DNA from: Niveispirillum irakense DSM 11586
GTDB lineage: Bacteria; Pseudomonadota; Alphaproteobacteria; Azospirillales; Azospirillaceae
DNA: 64,000 nt
Assembly (NCBI RefSeq): GCF_000429645.1
Contig: NZ_KE386933.1
Location: 918,517 to 982,516, forward strand
Direction of reading: 5' to 3'
Part shown: one piece after another, positions 8,475 through 17,492 of the stretch
Layout of the letters: each line of letters begins with the position of its first letter
How positions within the stretch are numbered: the first letter of the stretch is position 1
The notes under the pieces: generated by a model
The model's database searches: none
What the model saw: the letters and a program-made list of their open reading frames with translations, nothing else
Told to the model about the DNA's origin: nothing
Position numbers and translations under genes: made by a program

Positions 8475-10058
8475 ATGGATTGGGCGCCCATGGGTATGAA
8501 CGACGATGACTTCCTGTTCAGGGAAGAAACGCCGGAGCATCCTGCGGGGGCGTCTGCCATTCCCATTCAGCCATGGTTGATCCTGATCGTCGATGACGAT
8601 CCTGAAGTTCACACCATGACCCGGCTTGTGATGAAGAAATTCACCTACCGGGACCGACCAGTACAGTTCCTGTCCGCTTACTCAGCGGAAGAGGCCCTGC
8701 AAATTCTCCGCAGTGATCCTGGCATCGCCATGATTCTGCTGGATGTGGTGATGGAGACAGATGATGCTGGCCTGAGGTTGGTGCCGCGCATCCGCGATGA
8801 ACTGAAGAACGAACAGGTTCGTATCATCCTGCGCACCGGACAGCCAGGCCAGGCTCCGGAAGATGATGTCATTCGCAGCTATGATATCAATGATTACAAG
8901 GCCAAAACGGAACTGACGGCCCAGAAGCTGGGAACCGCCACGGTCGCGGCCTTACGATCCTATGAACATATTACGGAACTGATCCGATCCCGCCGGGGCA
9001 TGGAGCGGATCATTGAGGCGTCTGGGAATCTGTTTACCTTGCGGGCCCTGGACTATTTTGCCGAGGCCCTGCTGCGGGAACTGGCGCGGGTTCTGGACCT
9101 GCCGTTGGATGGATTGGTTTGTGTACCCCGTGGCAATGCCCGTACCGACGCGCAGATATTGGCGGCGTCCGGGCGCCATGAGGGGATGGCCGGCCTGCCG
9201 CTGGCCCATAGCGTCGATGCGGGGCTGGCTGCCCGAATCATGGCTGTGCTGAATAATGGCGCCCATTATTACGACGAACAGAATCTGATCATCTGGTTCC
9301 CTACCGCGGATGGTCGGCATGCCGCCGCCTGCCTGCATACCGGCCGCCGGCTGGACCGGCTGGAACGCCGATTGGCAGAGGTGATGGCCGGTAAGATTGC
9401 GGTTGGGTTTGATAATATCCAGCTTTACGAACAGATTAAGCGTGCCCACAAGGCAACGGTCATCGCCCTTGCCGGGATGGCAGAATATAAGGACCCGGAT
9501 GGTGGTGGAGACCATGTCTTAAGGCTGTCGCGCCTTGTGACGGAAATCGCCTTCGCCATGCGGTCGCAGCCGGAAGGGGCGGCGCTGATTGATGACGAGT
9601 TCCTGGACCTGATTGCCATGGGTTCCATGCTGTATGATATCGGCATGGTCGGTGTTCCGGATCGCGTGATCATGAAGCAGAGCGTGCTGGACGAGGAAGA
9701 GCGGCGCCAGATGGAAATGCACTGTGAACGCGGTGCGACCATTCTGGAAAAGGCTTCCCGCATGGTGGAGGGCAGCAATTACCTCTCCTTTGGCGCCAGC
9801 ATCGCCCGGTTCCATCAGGAGCGATGGGACGGATCCGGTTACCCGCGCGGCGTGAAAGGGGCCGATATCCCGCTGGCAGCGCGTATTGTCGCTGTAGCCG
9901 ATGTCTATGATGCTTTGACCCACCGTCGCACCTGGCGTCCTGCGGTGCCTCTGGCCGAGGCTTTACGCATGATCACCGATGGGGCGGGCACCCAGTTCGA
10001 CCCCGCTGTGGTGGAGGCTTTCTTCCAGGTGATGAAGTTGCGCGGCCGAATGCGTTAA
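8475..10058 (+). CDS. Response regulator with REC, DUF3369 and degenerate HD-GYP domains
   Basis: The 527-residue protein has a receiver domain at about 35-160 (LILIVDDDPEVH, phospho-acceptor Asp in ILLDVVME, KAKTEL), a DUF3369 sensor-like region at about 170-330, and a C-terminal HD-GYP-type domain. HD-GYP domains normally hydrolyse cyclic-di-GMP with an HDIGK metal motif. Here the motif reads YDIGM (Y387-M391), so the metal-binding His is lost while GYP (455-457) and EERRQMEMH remain. The protein is therefore probably not an active phosphodiesterase and may act as a binding or adaptor protein. No histidine kinase is adjacent. A start at ATG 8496 (MNDDDFLF) is also plausible. Confidence 0.88.
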   Translation: MDWAPMGMNDDDFLFREETPEHPAGASAIPIQPWLILIVDDDPEVHTMTRLVMKKFTYRDRPVQFLSAYSAEEALQILRSDPGIAMILLDVVMETDDAGLRLVPRIRDELKNEQVRIILRTGQPGQAPEDDVIRSYDINDYKAKTELTAQKLGTATVAALRSYEHITELIRSRRGMERIIEASGNLFTLRALDYFAEALLRELARVLDLPLDGLVCVPRGNARTDAQILAASGRHEGMAGLPLAHSVDAGLAARIMAVLNNGAHYYDEQNLIIWFPTADGRHAAACLHTGRRLDRLERRLAEVMAGKIAVGFDNIQLYEQIKRAHKATVIALAGMAEYKDPDGGGDHVLRLSRLVTEIAFAMRSQPEGAALIDDEFLDLIAMGSMLYDIGMVGVPDRVIMKQSVLDEEERRQMEMHCERGATILEKASRMVEGSNYLSFGASIARFHQERWDGSGYPRGVKGADIPLAARIVAVADVYDALTHRRTWRPAVPLAEALRMITDGAGTQFDPAVVEAFFQVMKLRGRMR

Positions 10059-10073
10059 AATGCAGGTGTCCGG

Positions 10074-10670
10074 TTACCCGCCGCCAAGATGTTCTGGCGG
10101 CGAGGGAAACATGGGGTCAACTTCCCCCATCGGTCGGCCATAAGGGTCCAGCACCGCACCGCCACGGCCTGAATCATATGAATCACCGCGATAGCGACGG
10201 CGGCTCTTATATTCCATGTCGCTCTGTGACACGGATACGGACATGCCGAACCCGGTTGTGGGGCAGGGATTGGGTGGATAACCGGCGGCAAGCGCCCGGT
10301 CATCCCGGCCATAAGCCAGTTCCGCCCCGACATATTTGCCGCTGACACCGCCCATGGCGACGCCGGCTTCCACCGTTTTGCGAACACGACAAGCGGGATC
10401 AGCGGCCTGCGCCGCGGGATCTCCAGCCATGGGCATCACCGGCAGGGGCTGTGTTTCCGCCGCCCTGGCGCCGGGGGTGGTGCTGGCAGTGGCTGGATTA
10501 TCGAGACGGACCCATCCGTTGACGGTGCCGGGCGTGCTGGCGCTGGCGGGCGGGGCAGCACTGGTGTTGTTGCCGGCCCCTGCCACTGTTTCCTGTGCCC
10601 ATACGGCCGGCACTATCGGGGACACAATAGTCAGTAGCAGCAGGCCGGTATTGAGGGGCAGGAAGCGCAT
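10074..10670 (-). CDS. Hypothetical exported protein
   Basis: I do not recognise this protein. From ATG 10670, which has a GGAG ribosome-binding site, it begins with a signal peptide (MRFLPLNTGLLLLTIVSPIV, cleavage near AVWAQ). A low-complexity Ala/Pro/Thr stretch follows (about 30-85), then a region with two cysteines (DPACRVRK and NPCPTTGF) that could form a disulfide. The C-terminus is Arg/Tyr/Gly-rich (KSRRRYRGDSYDSGRGG). The stop is 16 bases from the converging HD-GYP regulator stop, so the two genes share a tight 3' junction. Likely periplasmic or outer-membrane associated. Confidence 0.7.
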   Translation of the reverse strand: MRFLPLNTGLLLLTIVSPIVPAVWAQETVAGAGNNTSAAPPASASTPGTVNGWVRLDNPATASTTPGARAAETQPLPVMPMAGDPAAQAADPACRVRKTVEAGVAMGGVSGKYVGAELAYGRDDRALAAGYPPNPCPTTGFGMSVSVSQSDMEYKSRRRYRGDSYDSGRGGAVLDPYGRPMGEVDPMFPSPPEHLGGG

Positions 10671-10826
10671 GGCAACTCCAGGATAAAAGGCTGGCTTGAA
10701 ACTTACACGCAAACAGGCCGCTTGTCCTTGCGCCTGATCGTGTAGTTCCGGAAAGGTTACACCTCCCGCCGTATCGGGTGTTTCAGCGGGCGTGAAACCA
10801 GTTGCGCCGTCCAGACAGGGTCAAGC

Positions 10827-10868
10827 GTCCTTGAACCGTGCTTCATGAGAGAAGCATGGTTCAAGGAC
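10827..10868. terminator. Long stem-loop downstream of topA
   Basis: An 18-bp inverted repeat (arm GTCCTTGAACCGTGCTTC) with one G-T wobble and a 6-base loop sits 28 bases beyond the topA stop codon. There is no T-run, so it could be a terminator needing help, or an RNA-stability hairpin. Confidence 0.5.
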
Positions 10869-10895
10869 GGGCCCGCGTTGCTGCGGAGCGAAGGA

Positions 10896-13622
10896 TCAGG
10901 ACGCAGCTTTGGTTGTGCGGCTGCGCGCCGGGCTTTTGGCCACAGCCTTGGTGGCTGTCTTGGTCGTCGCCTTTGCGGCGGCCGTCTTTGGTGCCGCCTT
11001 CTTGGCAGCAGGCTTATCTGCCGTTTCCGTCTTTGCGGCGGCCTTGCGAGCGGGGGCCTTCTTCGGCTTCTCGGCAGTCTCGCCCGTGTCAGCGGCGGCG
11101 GCCCCCTTCTTGGCGCTGTCCTTTGCAGCCTTTGCAGCCAGCAATTCGACAGCCTGTTCCAGGGTCAGCGTATCTGGTGACTGCGCCTTGGGGATACTGG
11201 CGAACAGCTTATTATGCTTCACATAGGGCCCGAAGCGGCCGGAGCCGATGCTGATCGGCTTGCCATCCTTCGGGTGGTTGCCCAATTCACGGCCAGCGAC
11301 CGCCTTCTTGGCGAGGTTATCGCCCAGCAGCATCACGGCCCGGTTCAGCCCGATGGTCAGCACATCATCGTCGGCTGGCACGTTCTTGTAAGCATCGCCA
11401 TGCTTCAGATAAGGGCCGTAACGGCCAATACCGGCCTGGATTTCCACCCCGGTCGTCGGGTGCATGCCGACGCTGCGGGGCAGGGACAGCAAGGCCAGGG
11501 CCTTTTGCAAATCCACGTCCTGCGGGTCCATTCCCTTAGGCAGGGAAACCCGTTTGGGCTTGGCTTCCTTCGTCGCTTCTGCCCCCAACTGGACATAGAT
11601 GCCATAGGGGCCGCGTTTCATCAGCACGGCCAAGCCACTTTCCGGATCAATGCCCAGGTCGCGGTCGGCATCAGCCTCACCCTCTTCCCCGGCGACGGCG
11701 AGCGGGCGGGTATAGCGGCATTCCGGATAGTTGGAGCAACCGATGAAGGCACCGGTCTTGCCCAGCTTCAAGGACAGCCGGCCGCTGCCGCAGGTCGGGC
11801 AGGCGCGCACATCAATGGGCTGGCCATCGGCGCCGATGCGGCTGGGGAAGAAGTGGGGGCCCAGCGCCTCATCCAGGGCATCCAGCACCTGGGTGATGGT
11901 CAGATCCTTGGTGCCATCAATGGCGGCGCGGAAATGCTGCCAGAAATCACGCAGCACCTCTTTCCAGTAAATGCGGCCACCGGAAATATCGTCCAGCTTC
12001 TCTTCCAGCGCCGCCGTGAAATCATACTGGACATAGCGGTTAAAGAAGCTTTCCAGGAAGGTGGTGACCAGCCGGCCGCGATCTTCCGGCTCAAACCGCC
12101 GCTTCTCCAGCCGCACATAATTGCGCTCCTGCAGCACTTGCAGGATGGAGGCATAGGTGGAAGGCCGGCCGATGCCCAGCTCTTCCATCTTCTTCACCAG
12201 GCTCGCCTCCGTATAGCGGGGCGGGGGCTGGGTGAAGTGCTGGTCGGATTTCAGGGTACCGCGGGTCAGGTCGTCGCCATCTTTCATCGGCGGCAGGCGA
12301 CGGTTATCCTCCTCGTCCCCTTCATCATCCTTGTCTTCCTGATAGACCTTCAGAAAGCCATCGAACCGGACAATGGAGCCGGTGGCGCGGAAAACGGCTT
12401 CGGCGCCCTTGGACATGATGTCTACGGTCACCTGATCCATGATAGCGCTGGCCATCTGGCTGGCGACGGTACGCTTCCAGATCAACTCATAAAGCCGCAA
12501 CTCGTCCTTATCGAGATAACGGCTCATCTGGTCTGGACGGCGAAACAGGTCGGTCGGGCGGATGGCCTCGTGCGCCTCCTGGGCGTTCTTGGCCGCGGTC
12601 TTATAAATGCGGGGCTTTTCCGGGACGTAGGCATCACCCCAGGTCTGGTCGATCAGCCGGCGCGACCCGTCGATGGCTTCCTGGCTCAAGGACACGCCAT
12701 CGGTTCGCATATAGGTGATCAGGCCAACCGTCTCACCGCCAATATCCACGCCCTCATACAGCTTTTGGGCCGTGCGCATGGTCTTGACGGCGCCGAAGCC
12801 CAGCTTGCGGCTGGCTTCCTGCTGCAAGGTAGAGGTGGTGAAGGGCGCATAGGGATTGCGCTTCACTTCCCGCCGCTCCACCCGGCCGACCTTGAACAGC
12901 ATCGGGCGGATGCGGGCCAGGGCGGCCTCTGCCTGTTCCTTGTTGGTCAGGCTGAATTTCTCCAGCCGCTTGCCATCCAGCTGGGTCAGGCGGGCGGTGA
13001 AGGTGGAACCGTCGTGGGTTTTGAACTCCGCCTCAATCGTCCAATATTCTTGCGGTTTGAACGCCTCGATCTCGGCTTCCCGCTCGCAGATCAGGCGGAG
13101 CGCCACCGATTGCACGCGCCCGGCGGACCGGCTGCCTGGCAGCTTGCGCCACAGCACTGGCGACAGGGTGAAGCCCACCAGATAATCCAGCGCGCGACGG
13201 GCCAGATAGGCCTGAACCAGTTCCTGGTCCACGTCGCGCGGCTTGGAAATGGCATCCAGCACCGCGCTTTTGGTGATCTCGTTAAAGGTGATGCGGCGGA
13301 TTTCCCGGCCCGCCAGCCGCTTTTCCTTCAGCAGTTCCTGGACATGCCAGGCGATGGCCTCACCCTCTCTGTCAGGGTCGGTTGCGAGGAAGACGCGGGT
13401 GGCACCCTTGACGGCACGGGCAATCTCATCGACATGGCGCTTGGACCGGTCACCCAGTTCCCAATCCATCTCGAAATCCTCGTCCGGCCGGACGGAACCG
13501 TCTTTCGGCGGCAGATCGCGGACATGGCCGAAGCTGGCCAGGACGGTGTAGTCCTGTCCCAGATATTTGTTGATCGTTTTGGCCTTGGCCGGGGATTCGA
13601 CGATGACGACACTGCCAGCCAC
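10896..13622 (-). CDS. topA: DNA topoisomerase I with long basic C-terminal tail
   Basis: The type IA topoisomerase relaxes negative supercoils by passing one strand through a transient break. The 908-residue protein opens with the Toprim fold (VVIVESPAKAKTINKYLG). The catalytic tyrosine is Y304 in GLITYMRTDG. A zinc-binding CPTCGSG...CSNYPEC module lies near residue 605 and further GRFGPYVKH-type repeats follow. The last 80 or so residues are an Ala/Lys-rich, probably disordered DNA-binding tail (KKAPARKAAAKTETADK). Upstream lies dprA, as in many alphaproteobacteria. Confidence 0.97.
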   Translation of the reverse strand: MAGSVVIVESPAKAKTINKYLGQDYTVLASFGHVRDLPPKDGSVRPDEDFEMDWELGDRSKRHVDEIARAVKGATRVFLATDPDREGEAIAWHVQELLKEKRLAGREIRRITFNEITKSAVLDAISKPRDVDQELVQAYLARRALDYLVGFTLSPVLWRKLPGSRSAGRVQSVALRLICEREAEIEAFKPQEYWTIEAEFKTHDGSTFTARLTQLDGKRLEKFSLTNKEQAEAALARIRPMLFKVGRVERREVKRNPYAPFTTSTLQQEASRKLGFGAVKTMRTAQKLYEGVDIGGETVGLITYMRTDGVSLSQEAIDGSRRLIDQTWGDAYVPEKPRIYKTAAKNAQEAHEAIRPTDLFRRPDQMSRYLDKDELRLYELIWKRTVASQMASAIMDQVTVDIMSKGAEAVFRATGSIVRFDGFLKVYQEDKDDEGDEEDNRRLPPMKDGDDLTRGTLKSDQHFTQPPPRYTEASLVKKMEELGIGRPSTYASILQVLQERNYVRLEKRRFEPEDRGRLVTTFLESFFNRYVQYDFTAALEEKLDDISGGRIYWKEVLRDFWQHFRAAIDGTKDLTITQVLDALDEALGPHFFPSRIGADGQPIDVRACPTCGSGRLSLKLGKTGAFIGCSNYPECRYTRPLAVAGEEGEADADRDLGIDPESGLAVLMKRGPYGIYVQLGAEATKEAKPKRVSLPKGMDPQDVDLQKALALLSLPRSVGMHPTTGVEIQAGIGRYGPYLKHGDAYKNVPADDDVLTIGLNRAVMLLGDNLAKKAVAGRELGNHPKDGKPISIGSGRFGPYVKHNKLFASIPKAQSPDTLTLEQAVELLAAKAAKDSAKKGAAAADTGETAEKPKKAPARKAAAKTETADKPAAKKAAPKTAAAKATTKTATKAVAKSPARSRTTKAAS

Positions 13623-13667
13623 TGAAGGACCCGCCTTTCACGCGACGCTTGACGAAGAGAGAGCCGG

Positions 13668-14783
13668 TCAGATCAGGCTGATCCGACCGCCAGGATGACG
13701 CTGCAGCCGGCCTGCCAGTTCCATTTCCAGCAGCACGGTCATCACCACCCCGGCAGACAATTGGCAGCCACGGACCACTTCGTCAATGAGAACCGGGGTT
13801 GGCGACAGGCCTTCCGATATCACAAGGCGTGCCCGGCGCAGCTCTGCATCATCTTCTGCAATTGAAGGTGGTGTGTGGAACGGTCCCCCACCAGGTTCCG
13901 CCAGGGGTGTATGGGCTGCGGCCCGCAGGGCCTGGATGATGTCATCTGCCCCCTCCACCAGGGCCGCCCCTTCCTTGATCAGCCGGTTGCAGCCCTGGGC
14001 CCTGGGGTCGGCGGGGGAGCCGGGAACAGCGAAAACATCGCGGCCCTGCTCCAGCGCGAAGCGTGCCGTGATCAGCGATCCCGACTTCAGCGCCGCTTCC
14101 ACCACCACAACCCCAAGGGAGAGGCCGGAAATCAACCGATTGCGCCGGGGGAAGTGACGGGCCTGCGGTTCTGTGCCGAATGGTGATTCGGCCAGGATAA
14201 CGCCCCGCTGGGCCAGATCATGGTACAGGCCGGCATTTTCCGGTGGATAGATAATGTCGATCCCGCCGGCCACCACGGCGGCTGTGGCCTTGGCGATGGC
14301 GCCCTGATGCGCCGCCGTGTCGATTCCACGCGCCAGGCCCGACACGACGGTGAAACCGGCATCGGCCAGATCATGGGCCAGCCGTTCCGCCATCTTGCGT
14401 CCGGCGATGGAGGCGTTGCGCGCGCCGACCATACCGACACAGGGGCGCGACAGCAGGGCAGGAAAGCCCAGCACAGACAGAACGGGGGGCGCATCATCGA
14501 TGGCAGCCAGGGCTAAGGGATAATCCGCCTCGCCCCGGCAGATCAGGCGCCCGCCCGCCCGATCAAGGGCGGCCAGTTCCCGTTCCGCCTCCGCCTTGCC
14601 GGGAATACGCAGGGGCTGCTGGCGGCCGCCACGTCGGGCCAGGTCCGGCAGGGCTGCCAGGGCGGCGGTGGCATTGCCGAACCGCTCGATCAGACGGGCG
14701 AAGGTGATGGGGCCGACATTGTCGGAACGGATCAGGCGCAACCTGTCCAGACGTTCGGCGGAGGAGAGGTTTTTTGATTGCAT
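13668..14783 (-). CDS. dprA: DNA-processing protein DprA (DNA uptake)
   Basis: DprA binds incoming single-stranded DNA and loads RecA during natural transformation. The central Rossmann-like domain is intact: GARNASIAGRKMAERLA, VVSGLARGIDTAAHQGAI, GGIDIIYPPEN, LITARFALEQGRDVFAVPG. A N-terminal helix-hairpin-helix-like part and a C-terminal winged-helix-like DprA domain (SEGLSPTPVLIDEV) complete it. I chose ATG 14783 (371 residues). The open frame continues upstream to 14936, but that would run into the divergent lysozyme-like gene. It sits directly upstream of topA, 45 bases apart, so the two are probably co-transcribed. Confidence 0.94.
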   Translation of the reverse strand: MQSKNLSSAERLDRLRLIRSDNVGPITFARLIERFGNATAALAALPDLARRGGRQQPLRIPGKAEAERELAALDRAGGRLICRGEADYPLALAAIDDAPPVLSVLGFPALLSRPCVGMVGARNASIAGRKMAERLAHDLADAGFTVVSGLARGIDTAAHQGAIAKATAAVVAGGIDIIYPPENAGLYHDLAQRGVILAESPFGTEPQARHFPRRNRLISGLSLGVVVVEAALKSGSLITARFALEQGRDVFAVPGSPADPRAQGCNRLIKEGAALVEGADDIIQALRAAAHTPLAEPGGGPFHTPPSIAEDDAELRRARLVISEGLSPTPVLIDEVVRGCQLSAGVVMTVLLEMELAGRLQRHPGGRISLI

Positions 14784-14898
14784 GTTGGTATGGTTCTGCA
14801 ATCCCGTGGCTGGTGTCAATGGTAATGCCCGCTTCGGTTGATGATGACTTGCTATTTGTGCTACAAGATAAAGTGAAGCATCAGACATATGGCCCGCC

Positions 14899-15531
14899 AT
14901 GGCGATCCCGCAGCAGAGCATCGACTTCATCATCAATGAGGAGACGGGCGGGGAGGGCTATTACAATGCCGTTGCCTGTCATCCCGTCTGGCCGGGTGGT
15001 ATCTCTGGCATCACCATTGGCGTGGGCTATGATCTTGGCGAAAATAGCCTGCAGGCTTTTCAGCAGGCTTGGGGCGGAGCGCTGCCAGCCGCTGATATCA
15101 CGGCCTTGACACCAGCCATCGGTATCAAGGGTGGCTCTGCGGCGGCGGATACGCAGCTTCAGCAGCTTGTCCACCAGCTTTCTGGAATCAGCATTCCCTG
15201 GGCCGCTGCCAACGATATTTTCGCGGTCAGCACTCTGCCGCATTATGAGGCGATGACGCTTGCCACATTTCCCGGCCTGTCGGGGCTAAACGGGCTCTGC
15301 ATCGGGGCCATGGTCAGCTTGGTTTATAACCGGGGCACGTCGCTGGCCGGTCCCTCGCGGACGGAAATGGCGACCATCCATAATTTGATCCAGGCTGGGA
15401 CCCCCGCCGGTGTGCCAGATCAGTTCCGCGCCATGACCAGGCTCTGGCCCACTGTGCCCGATCTGCAGAAGCGCCGACAGGCGGAAGCCGACATGTTCCA
15501 GCAGGGGCTGGACGCGATGGGTATCGCCTGA
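14899..15531 (+). CDS. Lysozyme-like (GH24-type) protein, putative
   Basis: The 210-residue protein has an N-terminal segment with a candidate catalytic Glu (FIINEETGGEG, E14/E15), then GGISGITIGVGYDLGE (about 33-48) and SLVYNRGTSLAG (about 141-152). This resembles the E/D/T layout of phage-type muramidases of family GH24 and pesticin-like enzymes, which cleave peptidoglycan. No signal peptide or membrane segment is visible, so export would need a holin or another route. No phage genes flank it, so it may be a domesticated or bacteriocin-like gene. The assignment rests on these motifs alone. Confidence 0.6.
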   Translation: MAIPQQSIDFIINEETGGEGYYNAVACHPVWPGGISGITIGVGYDLGENSLQAFQQAWGGALPAADITALTPAIGIKGGSAAADTQLQQLVHQLSGISIPWAAANDIFAVSTLPHYEAMTLATFPGLSGLNGLCIGAMVSLVYNRGTSLAGPSRTEMATIHNLIQAGTPAGVPDQFRAMTRLWPTVPDLQKRRQAEADMFQQGLDAMGIA

Positions 15532-15696
15532 CGACACCGTGCGCGTTATGATGTTCCCATGATTTCTCAAGGCCTCACCCGGAAGGAAGAGATGTTGTTG
15601 CGCTGCGCCCGGATTGGGTTCAACCCGCCGGCGTGATCCCTGGCTGTTGCCGCCGTTGCCGCGCTTGCACATCTCACTTTCTCTGGAGCCTTTCTC

Positions 15697-17070
15697 ATGT
15701 CCGGCCCCGATACCGCTGAACTGAAACGCCTGTCCGGCGCCCATCACTGGCACCCGTTCACCGATCATAAGGAACTGGCGGCCCTGGGTGGCCCCCGCAT
15801 CATCACCCATGCCGAGGGTGTGTGGCTGACCGACAGTGCCGGCCACCGCATCTTGGATGCCATGTCCGGCCTCTGGTGCGTCAATGTCGGCTATGGAAGA
15901 CGGGAACTGGCGGAGGCGGCTTTCAGCCAGTTGAACGATCTCAGCTTCTATCACGGCTTCTTCAAGACCACGACGGAGCCGACGGTGCGGCTGGCGTCCA
16001 AGCTGGCGGAACTGACACCGCCAGGCCTGTCCCGCGCCTTTTTCGCCAATTCCGGGTCAGAGGCGAATGACACCATCATCCGCATGGCCCGCCATTACTG
16101 GGCGCTGAAAGGCAAGCCCGGCAAACGTTTCATCATCGGGCGGGAGCATGGCTATCATGGCAGCACCATGGCCGCCATTTCCCTGAACGGAATGAAGGTG
16201 ATGCATGAGCAGGGCGGCCTGCCGCTGCCTGGATTCGCCCATGTCATGACCCCTTATCCGTTCGAGGGCCAGGGCGAGATGAGTGCCGAAGCGTTCGGCC
16301 GGCTGGCGGCCCGCGCGGTGGAAGAAAAAATCCTGGAACTGGGTCCGGAAAATGTCGCTGCCTTTATCGGGGAACCGATCCAGGGGGCGGGCGGGGTGAT
16401 TATCCCGCCAGAAAGCTATTGGCCGGAGATCAACCGTATCTGCCGCGAGCATGACATTCTGCTGATCGCAGATGAGGTGATTTGCGGTTTTGGCCGGCTG
16501 GGTCACTGGTTCGGCAGCCACCGATACGGCATCACGCCGGATTTCATGACCCTGGCCAAGGGCATCACGTCGGGTTACGTGCCGCTATCAGCGGTGATGG
16601 TCGGCGACCGGGTGGCGGAAACCCTGATCGAAGAAGGCGGGGAATTCTATCACGGCTTCACCTATTCCGGCCATCCGGTGGCCTGTGCCGTGGCGCTGGC
16701 CAATCTGGAATTGATCGAGCGGGAAGGGCTGGTCGCCCGCGTGCGGGATGATATCGGCCCCTATCTCTTGTCCCGCCTACGCACCCTGCTGGCTGATCAC
16801 CCCATTGTGGGAGAAATCCGGGGGGAGGGCATGATCGGTGCTATCGAGATCGTGAAGGATCGGCGCACGCGGGAACGATTCTCCGGCAACGGCAAGGCGG
16901 CGCTGATCGCCCGGGACCATTGCTTCCAGAATGATCTGATCATGCGCGGAGTGCGGGAGAGCCTGGTTTTCGCCCCGGCTTTCACCCTGACGCACGATGA
17001 AGCGGACGAACTGGCGCGCCGGGCCAAGCAGGCGCTTGACCTGACGGCGCGGGATTTGGGCGCCTTGTAA
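15697..17070 (+). CDS. Class III (omega) aminotransferase, PLP-dependent
   Basis: The 457-residue protein is a fold-type I, class III aminotransferase. It shows NSGSEANDTIIRMARHYW (PLP phosphate binding), HGYHGST, the Asp of LLIADEVICGFGR that holds the pyridine nitrogen, and the Schiff-base Lys in TLAKGITSGYVPL. The N-terminal HHWHPFTDHKEL and LWCVNVGYGR resemble omega-amino acid or putrescine:pyruvate transaminases (SpuC or beta-alanine:pyruvate type). The exact amine donor cannot be fixed from sequence. It stands alone, with no catabolic partner genes beside it. Confidence 0.9.
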   Translation: MSGPDTAELKRLSGAHHWHPFTDHKELAALGGPRIITHAEGVWLTDSAGHRILDAMSGLWCVNVGYGRRELAEAAFSQLNDLSFYHGFFKTTTEPTVRLASKLAELTPPGLSRAFFANSGSEANDTIIRMARHYWALKGKPGKRFIIGREHGYHGSTMAAISLNGMKVMHEQGGLPLPGFAHVMTPYPFEGQGEMSAEAFGRLAARAVEEKILELGPENVAAFIGEPIQGAGGVIIPPESYWPEINRICREHDILLIADEVICGFGRLGHWFGSHRYGITPDFMTLAKGITSGYVPLSAVMVGDRVAETLIEEGGEFYHGFTYSGHPVACAVALANLELIEREGLVARVRDDIGPYLLSRLRTLLADHPIVGEIRGEGMIGAIEIVKDRRTRERFSGNGKAALIARDHCFQNDLIMRGVRESLVFAPAFTLTHDEADELARRAKQALDLTARDLGAL

Positions 17071-17079
17071 AAGGCGCCC
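17058..17079 (+). terminator. Hairpin at the end of the aminotransferase gene
   Basis: A 9-bp stem (GGGCGCCTT) with a loop that contains the stop codon. No T-run follows, so it is at best a weak terminator. Confidence 0.35.
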
Positions 17080-17144
17080 GGCCTGTATGGCCCCTTCTGC
17101 AAGGGGCAGACAGGGAAGGGCGGGCGGATAACCCGCCTGCCTGA

Positions 17145-17375
17145 TTACTTCTTCGCCGGCGCGATATTCGGCAGGTCTTCCGACAGGATGGTCATGTTGA
17201 AGGCGTAGGACACATCGCCATCATCTTCGTCACGATACAGCGTGCCGATGAACTCTTCGCCGATCATCACCTCAACCGGCTGGCCCTTCTTGGCCGGCGG
17301 CGCGACGGTGATACGGTCATTGCTGAAATTGCGGCGCAGATAGGCCTGCAGGCGGGCGATCTCGTTGGGGGTCAT
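17145..17375 (-). CDS. DUF3126 family small protein
   Basis: This 76-residue acidic protein (ARLQAYLRRNFSNDRITVA, GEEFIGTLYRDEDDGDVSYA) matches the small DUF3126 family that is conserved in alphaproteobacteria and has no known function. It has no signal peptide or membrane segment. It lies downstream of gap on the same strand but beyond a strong terminator, so it is probably transcribed separately. Confidence 0.8.
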   Translation of the reverse strand: MTPNEIARLQAYLRRNFSNDRITVAPPAKKGQPVEVMIGEEFIGTLYRDEDDGDVSYAFNMTILSEDLPNIAPAKK

Positions 17376-17416
17376 CTTTTTGCCTTTCGGTTTTGCGTGT
17401 TCTCTTGAAACACCAA

Positions 17417-17445
17417 GGGCGCCGTCCGGTCAACGGACGGCGCCC
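17417..17445 (-). terminator. Terminator after gap
   Basis: A perfect 12-bp stem (GGGCGCCGTCCG) with a 5-base loop. On the minus strand it is followed by a T-rich tract (TTGGTGTTTC), as expected for the end of gap. Confidence 0.75.
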
Positions 17446-17492
17446 CCATATTGGCGGGATGGTGCCTTGCACCATCCGGGTCAAAGGTTTTT

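Noticed and set aside
11214-13625. 803-codon open frame on the plus strand opposite topA
   Set aside because: It is a codon-bias shadow of topA; no start context and no recognisable domains.
15559-15636. Short 25-residue frame upstream of the class III aminotransferase
   Set aside because: Too short, no ribosome-binding site and no codon run or hairpin typical of an attenuator leader.
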